Origin: DATHBP01 sp035296085
GTDB lineage: Bacteria > Actinomycetota > Actinomycetes > Propionibacteriales > Nocardioidaceae
Reading direction: 5' to 3'
Assembly (NCBI GenBank): GCA_035296085.1
Contig: DATHBP010000251.1
Span: 1 to 6,871, forward strand
Length of the DNA: 6,871 nt
Part shown: positions 4,558-6,871 of the stretch, piece by piece
Layout: each line of letters opens with the position of its first letter
Position numbering within the stretch: position 1 is the first letter of the stretch
Program-made: the position numbers and the translations under genes
Notes under the pieces: generated by a model
What the model was told of the DNA's origin: nothing
Seen by the model: only the letters and a program-made list of their open reading frames with translations
Databases searched by the model: none

Positions 4558-6249
4558 CTAGCCGACGGGGCTCTGCTGTAGCGCGGAAAGAGCGAACAGC
4601 GACGGCACGACGATCGCGCCCTCGCCGGCCGCTGACGCCACCCGCTTGACCGAGCCCTGCCGGACGTCCCCCACCGCGAACACACCGGGCAGGCTCGTCT
4701 CCAGCGTGTACGGCTGCCGGTCGTGCATCCAGCGGTCGGGGGGGATGTCTCGGTCGGTGGCGACGTAGCCGCGAGCGTCCCGTTCGACGGAGCCGGGCAG
4801 CCAGTCGGTGCGTGGCTCGGCGCCGATCATCACCAGCAGAGCGGCGGCCGGAACGGTTCGCTCCTCCCCGGTGGACCGGGTGCGCACGGTGAGGTGCTCG
4901 AGCCTGCCGTTGCCCCCTCCGCCCACGACCTCGCTGTCAGCGAGCACCGTGATGTTCGGCACCGCGTCGATCTGCGTACGCAGGTAGGCCGACGTGCTGT
5001 CGGCCATTGAGCGGCCTCGCACGACCACGGTCACCCGCTCGGCGAAGCGGGAGACGTGCATCGCTGCCTGGCCGGCGGAGTTGCCTCCGCCCACGATGTA
5101 GACCTGCTGCCCAGACAGCGCCGACGCCTGCGAGACAGACGCCCCGTAGAAGACTCCGGCACCCACGAGCTGTTCGAGGCTGGGCACACCCAGCCGTCGG
5201 TACGTGACACCGGTCGCCAGCACGACTGCGCTCGCCGTCGCCTCGTTGCCGTCCGAGATGGTGACCACCAACCGCTCACGGTCGGGGCGCAGGGCCGTCG
5301 CGCGTCGCATGAGCACGAAGTGGGCGCCGAAGACCCAGGCCTGCTGATAGGCCCGCTGGGCCAGCTCGGCTCCGCTGATCCCCCGGGAGAATCCGAGGTA
5401 GTTGCGGATCAGCGAGCTCGAACCCGCCTGACCGCCGATCGCCTCCGCCTCCACGACCAGCGTCCGCAGCCCTTCGGAAGCCGCCCCCACCGCGATGGAG
5501 AGCCCGCTGGGCCCTGCGCCGACCACGACCACGTCGAAGTCCCGCTCGGCCCCCAGCTCGGTGTGCATCCCGTACGACTCCGCCAGCGCGACGTTCGACG
5601 GGTCGATGAGCGCCTGGCCGTCCTTGGGGATGACGACTGGCATGTCCACGCCGACGTGGCCCACCGCTTCGAGCGCGACCCGCCCCTCCGGTGACTCGGG
5701 TTCACAGAAGGCGTGCGGCACCCCGTTGCGGGTCAACAGGCTGTCCAGCTCCAGTGCCCGAGGCATCGCCGGGCTGGCGACGAGCGTCAGCTCTCGCTGC
5801 GTCGACGGGACACTGCGGGACCACTCGTGCACGAACTCGGCGATCGTCCGATGGAACAGCTCGTCCGGCGAGCGCCAGGGCTTGAGCACGTAGTACTCGA
5901 TGTGGCCGAGCTCCATTGCCTTCAACACCGGACGGGACGTTTCCGGCTTGCGCCACACGCCCCAGTCCACGAGCAGGCCGCGCTGCGCGCGCGGGAACAG
6001 GCCGCGCACCCGGCTCAACAGCTCCGACCCGCTGAGGCCGGGCGTTTGCTGACCGGCGAGGACAACCGCGACGTCCGCACGCTCGGCCGCGAGGCGTTGT
6101 AGCTGCGCCAGTCCCTCCGAGCCGCTCGTCGAGCTGACGATGGAGAAGTCCGGGCCGAACCGCCGCGTGAGCTCGGCCGTGACCCGTGCGAGCGCCGCAT
6201 CGTCGGCGTCGACCGCAACCAGGACGGGCTTGTCGGCAGTCGTGCTCAT
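4558..6249 (-). CDS. Receiver-like/glutaredoxin-like/thioredoxin-reductase-like flavoprotein fusion
   Basis: This 563-residue soluble protein has three parts. Residues 8-125 resemble a response-regulator receiver: acidic residues D14, D16 and D17 and conserved K123 (VLKPW) are present, but the phosphoacceptor Asp is replaced by G66 (VLAGQQTPGLSG). Residues about 153-228 look glutaredoxin-like (LLTRNGVPHAF, then MPVVI with the cis-Pro position) without a CxxC. Residues about 237-563 are a FAD/NAD(P)H oxidoreductase of the thioredoxin reductase fold: FAD motif VVVGAGPSGL (241-250), GGQAG (272-276), NAD(P) motif GGGNSAGQAA (387-396) and FAVGDVRQGSVKRVASAAGEG (524-544 region). GASV (369-372) stands where thioredoxin reductase has CATC, and C182 is the only cysteine, so it cannot be a classical thioredoxin reductase. 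The electron acceptor is unknown. I chose the ATG at 6249 over 6282 because GGGGAAGGGG lies 5 bases before it. It diverges from kgd and converges on the cyclase gene. Confidence 0.93.
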   Translation of the reverse strand: MSTTADKPVLVAVDADDAALARVTAELTRRFGPDFSIVSSTSGSEGLAQLQRLAAERADVAVVLAGQQTPGLSGSELLSRVRGLFPRAQRGLLVDWGVWRKPETSRPVLKAMELGHIEYYVLKPWRSPDELFHRTIAEFVHEWSRSVPSTQRELTLVASPAMPRALELDSLLTRNGVPHAFCEPESPEGRVALEAVGHVGVDMPVVIPKDGQALIDPSNVALAESYGMHTELGAERDFDVVVVGAGPSGLSIAVGAASEGLRTLVVEAEAIGGQAGSSSLIRNYLGFSRGISGAELAQRAYQQAWVFGAHFVLMRRATALRPDRERLVVTISDGNEATASAVVLATGVTYRRLGVPSLEQLVGAGVFYGASVSQASALSGQQVYIVGGGNSAGQAAMHVSRFAERVTVVVRGRSMADSTSAYLRTQIDAVPNITVLADSEVVGGGGNGRLEHLTVRTRSTGEERTVPAAALLVMIGAEPRTDWLPGSVERDARGYVATDRDIPPDRWMHDRQPYTLETSLPGVFAVGDVRQGSVKRVASAAGEGAIVVPSLFALSALQQSPVG

Positions 6250-6254
6250 TTTCG

Positions 6255-6264
6255 CCCCTTCCCC
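6255..6264 (-). promoter_or_regulatory. Ribosome binding site that decides the flavoprotein start
   Basis: On the minus strand GGGGAAGGGG is followed by cgaaa and then ATG at 6249. This purine-rich site at 5-base spacing favours the second of two in-frame ATGs. The upstream ATG at 6282 has no comparable site and overlaps the likely promoter region. Confidence 0.65.
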
Positions 6265-6280
6265 ATCGCCCGACGGGCTC

Positions 6281-6290
6281 ATTGTGCACA
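6281..6290. promoter_or_regulatory. TGTGCACA palindrome overlapping a likely minus-strand -10
   Basis: TGTGCACA (6283-6290) is a perfect 8-bp palindrome in the divergent region between the flavoprotein gene and kgd. Its minus-strand continuation reads CACAAT (6286-6281), a TATAAT-like hexamer lying 31 bases before the flavoprotein ATG. A protein bound here could block or modulate the flavoprotein promoter and perhaps the kgd promoter 25 bases further on. The site is short and could be chance. Confidence 0.3.
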
Positions 6291-6314
6291 GTGCTCGGCT
6301 GCGGGTGAGGGGGC

Positions 6315-6320
6315 TAGCCT
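6315..6320 (+). promoter_or_regulatory. Candidate -10 element of kgd
   Basis: TAGCCT fits TANNNT and would start transcription near 6327, leaving a leader of about 40 bases with a good ribosome binding site. It lies within the nine bases GCTAGCCTG, identical to those before the tRNA-Arg gene. No convincing -35 hexamer is visible. Confidence 0.33.
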
Positions 6321-6348
6321 GGGAGACTCATCGCCGAAGCGGAGCAGC

Positions 6349-6356
6349 GGAGGAGG
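6349..6356 (+). promoter_or_regulatory. Ribosome binding site of kgd
   Basis: GGAGGAGG is close to a perfect complement of the 3' end of 16S rRNA and lies 11 bases before the GTG at 6368. The spacing is slightly long but supports that GTG, which also begins the conserved N-terminus. Confidence 0.65.
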
Positions 6357-6367
6357 CGAACCGGGAC

Positions 6368-6871
6368 GTGGCCGAGCCCTCTCCCACCCCGGCACCGTCG
6401 GGCTTTGGCCCGAACGAGTGGCTCGTCGACGAGATGTACGAGCGCTATCAGGCCGACCCCGGTTCGGTCGACCAGGCGTGGGGTGAGTTCTTCCGCGACC
6501 GGTCCGGCAACGGTTCCGCGGCGCCAGCTCCCGCGGACGGCGCGGTGCAGACGGCGACGAAGCCGACCCAGCCGGCGCCGGCACAGCCGATCACGACAAG
6601 CCAGCCGGCCGCGCCGGCCCCGAAGAACCAGCCAGCGCCAGCACAGCCGGCCCCGACAAGCCCGCCGGCCGCGCCGGCTCAGGAGCCCACCACACCGCCG
6701 GCCAGCGCCGGAAAGCCCGACGTGGAGCCACCGTTCGCCGAGCAGCGGGTTGACGCGACGCCCGCGGAGCCGGGCAAGTCAGCGCCTCGGCAGGCGACCC
6801 CGGACGAGGAGCCCGGCGAGCAGGCGACCCGTCGCGTCGAGCCGCTGCGCGGAGCAGCCGCGCGCACGGTG
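6368..6871 (+). CDS. kgd: Multifunctional 2-oxoglutarate decarboxylase/dehydrogenase E1-E2 protein, N-terminal part
   Basis: Only the first 168 codons are present; the family is over 1,200 residues. The full enzyme uses thiamine diphosphate to decarboxylate 2-oxoglutarate and, with partner subunits, feeds succinyl-CoA into the TCA cycle; in Actinobacteria the E1 part is fused behind an E2-like succinyltransferase domain. Residues 12-44 carry the diagnostic opening: FGPNEWLVDEMYERYQADP, then SVDQAWGEFF, which closely parallels the mycobacterial Kgd N-terminus. Residues about 50-157 are a flexible linker dominated by Pro and Ala, with a 20-residue repeat at 68-107. VEPLRGAAARTV at 157-168 is the start of the E2-like catalytic domain (LRGAAAxxV in relatives). 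The start is GTG with GGAGGAGG upstream. The gene has its own promoter region, divergent from the flavoprotein. The family call is secure; which activity dominates in this organism cannot be told from this part. Confidence 0.95.
   Translation, partial: MAEPSPTPAPSGFGPNEWLVDEMYERYQADPGSVDQAWGEFFRDRSGNGSAAPAPADGAVQTATKPTQPAPAQPITTSQPAAPAPKNQPAPAQPAPTSPPAAPAQEPTTPPASAGKPDVEPPFAEQRVDATPAEPGKSAPRQATPDEEPGEQATRRVEPLRGAAARTV
6569..6688 (+). repeat. Tandem 60-bp duplication in the kgd linker
   Basis: Units 6569-6628 and 6629-6688 match at about 49 of 60 bases by my hand alignment and lie head to tail in frame. They encode QPAPAQPITTSQPAAPAPKN and QPAPAQPAPTSPPAAPAQEP. The repeat only lengthens the Pro/Ala tether between the N-terminal helix and the E2-like domain. 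Confidence 0.8.

Noticed and set aside
5056..5694. Plus-strand open frame of 212 codons opposite the flavoprotein
   Set aside because: It is antisense to the conserved FAD and NAD(P) motifs and shows no recognisable domain.
6250..6282. Upstream ATG start for the flavoprotein
   Set aside because: The extra 11 residues would include the translated Shine-Dalgarno sequence; ATG 6249 has the proper spacing.
1..6871. CRISPR arrays, insertion sequences or att sites, including integration at the tRNA-Arg
   Set aside because: There are no spaced direct repeats, no transposase or integrase frame, and no duplicated tRNA 3' end in the window.

Overview
The window is about 6.9 kb of GC-rich DNA from a high-GC Gram-positive (actinobacterial) chromosome. 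The main pointer is the gene starting at 6368. Its N-terminus matches the multifunctional 2-oxoglutarate decarboxylase/dehydrogenase (Kgd/SucA) of mycobacteria and relatives, including the long Pro/Ala linker. GTG starts, candidate leaderless promoters of TANNNT type and the actinobacterial protein families agree with this. The sequence alone does not give a genus.

Layout from left to right. (1) 1-1417, minus strand: most of argS (arginyl-tRNA synthetase), running off the left edge before its anticodon-binding end. (2) 1505-1576, plus strand: a tRNA-Arg with anticodon CCG, divergent from argS, so the synthetase and one of its substrates lie back to back. (3) 1707-2969, plus strand: a secreted two-repeat protein that resembles the actinobacterial 'choice-of-anchor P' proteins, preceded by an inverted repeat and followed by a strong GC hairpin. 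(4) 3086-4507, plus strand: a polytopic membrane protein with a C-terminal class III nucleotide cyclase domain. (5) 4558-6249, minus strand, convergent with the cyclase: a three-part fusion of a receiver-like domain, a glutaredoxin-like domain and a thioredoxin-reductase-like flavoprotein. (6) 6368 to the right edge, plus strand, divergent from the flavoprotein: the first 168 codons of kgd. No gap between genes exceeds 130 bases, and I saw no mobile element, CRISPR array or rRNA.

Most of the window is housekeeping (translation of arginine codons, TCA cycle entry). The unusual material is in the middle. The cyclase keeps its metal-binding and transition-state residues but has Gln and Gly where the purine-selecting Lys and Asp/Thr normally sit. 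The flavoprotein has lost the receiver phosphoacceptor Asp and the CxxC redox pair of true thioredoxin reductases, and has a single cysteine in total. Relatives of this flavoenzyme are known fused to cyclic-nucleotide-binding domains, so a cyclase next door is suggestive, but a functional link is only a hypothesis. No complete new system can be demonstrated from this window.
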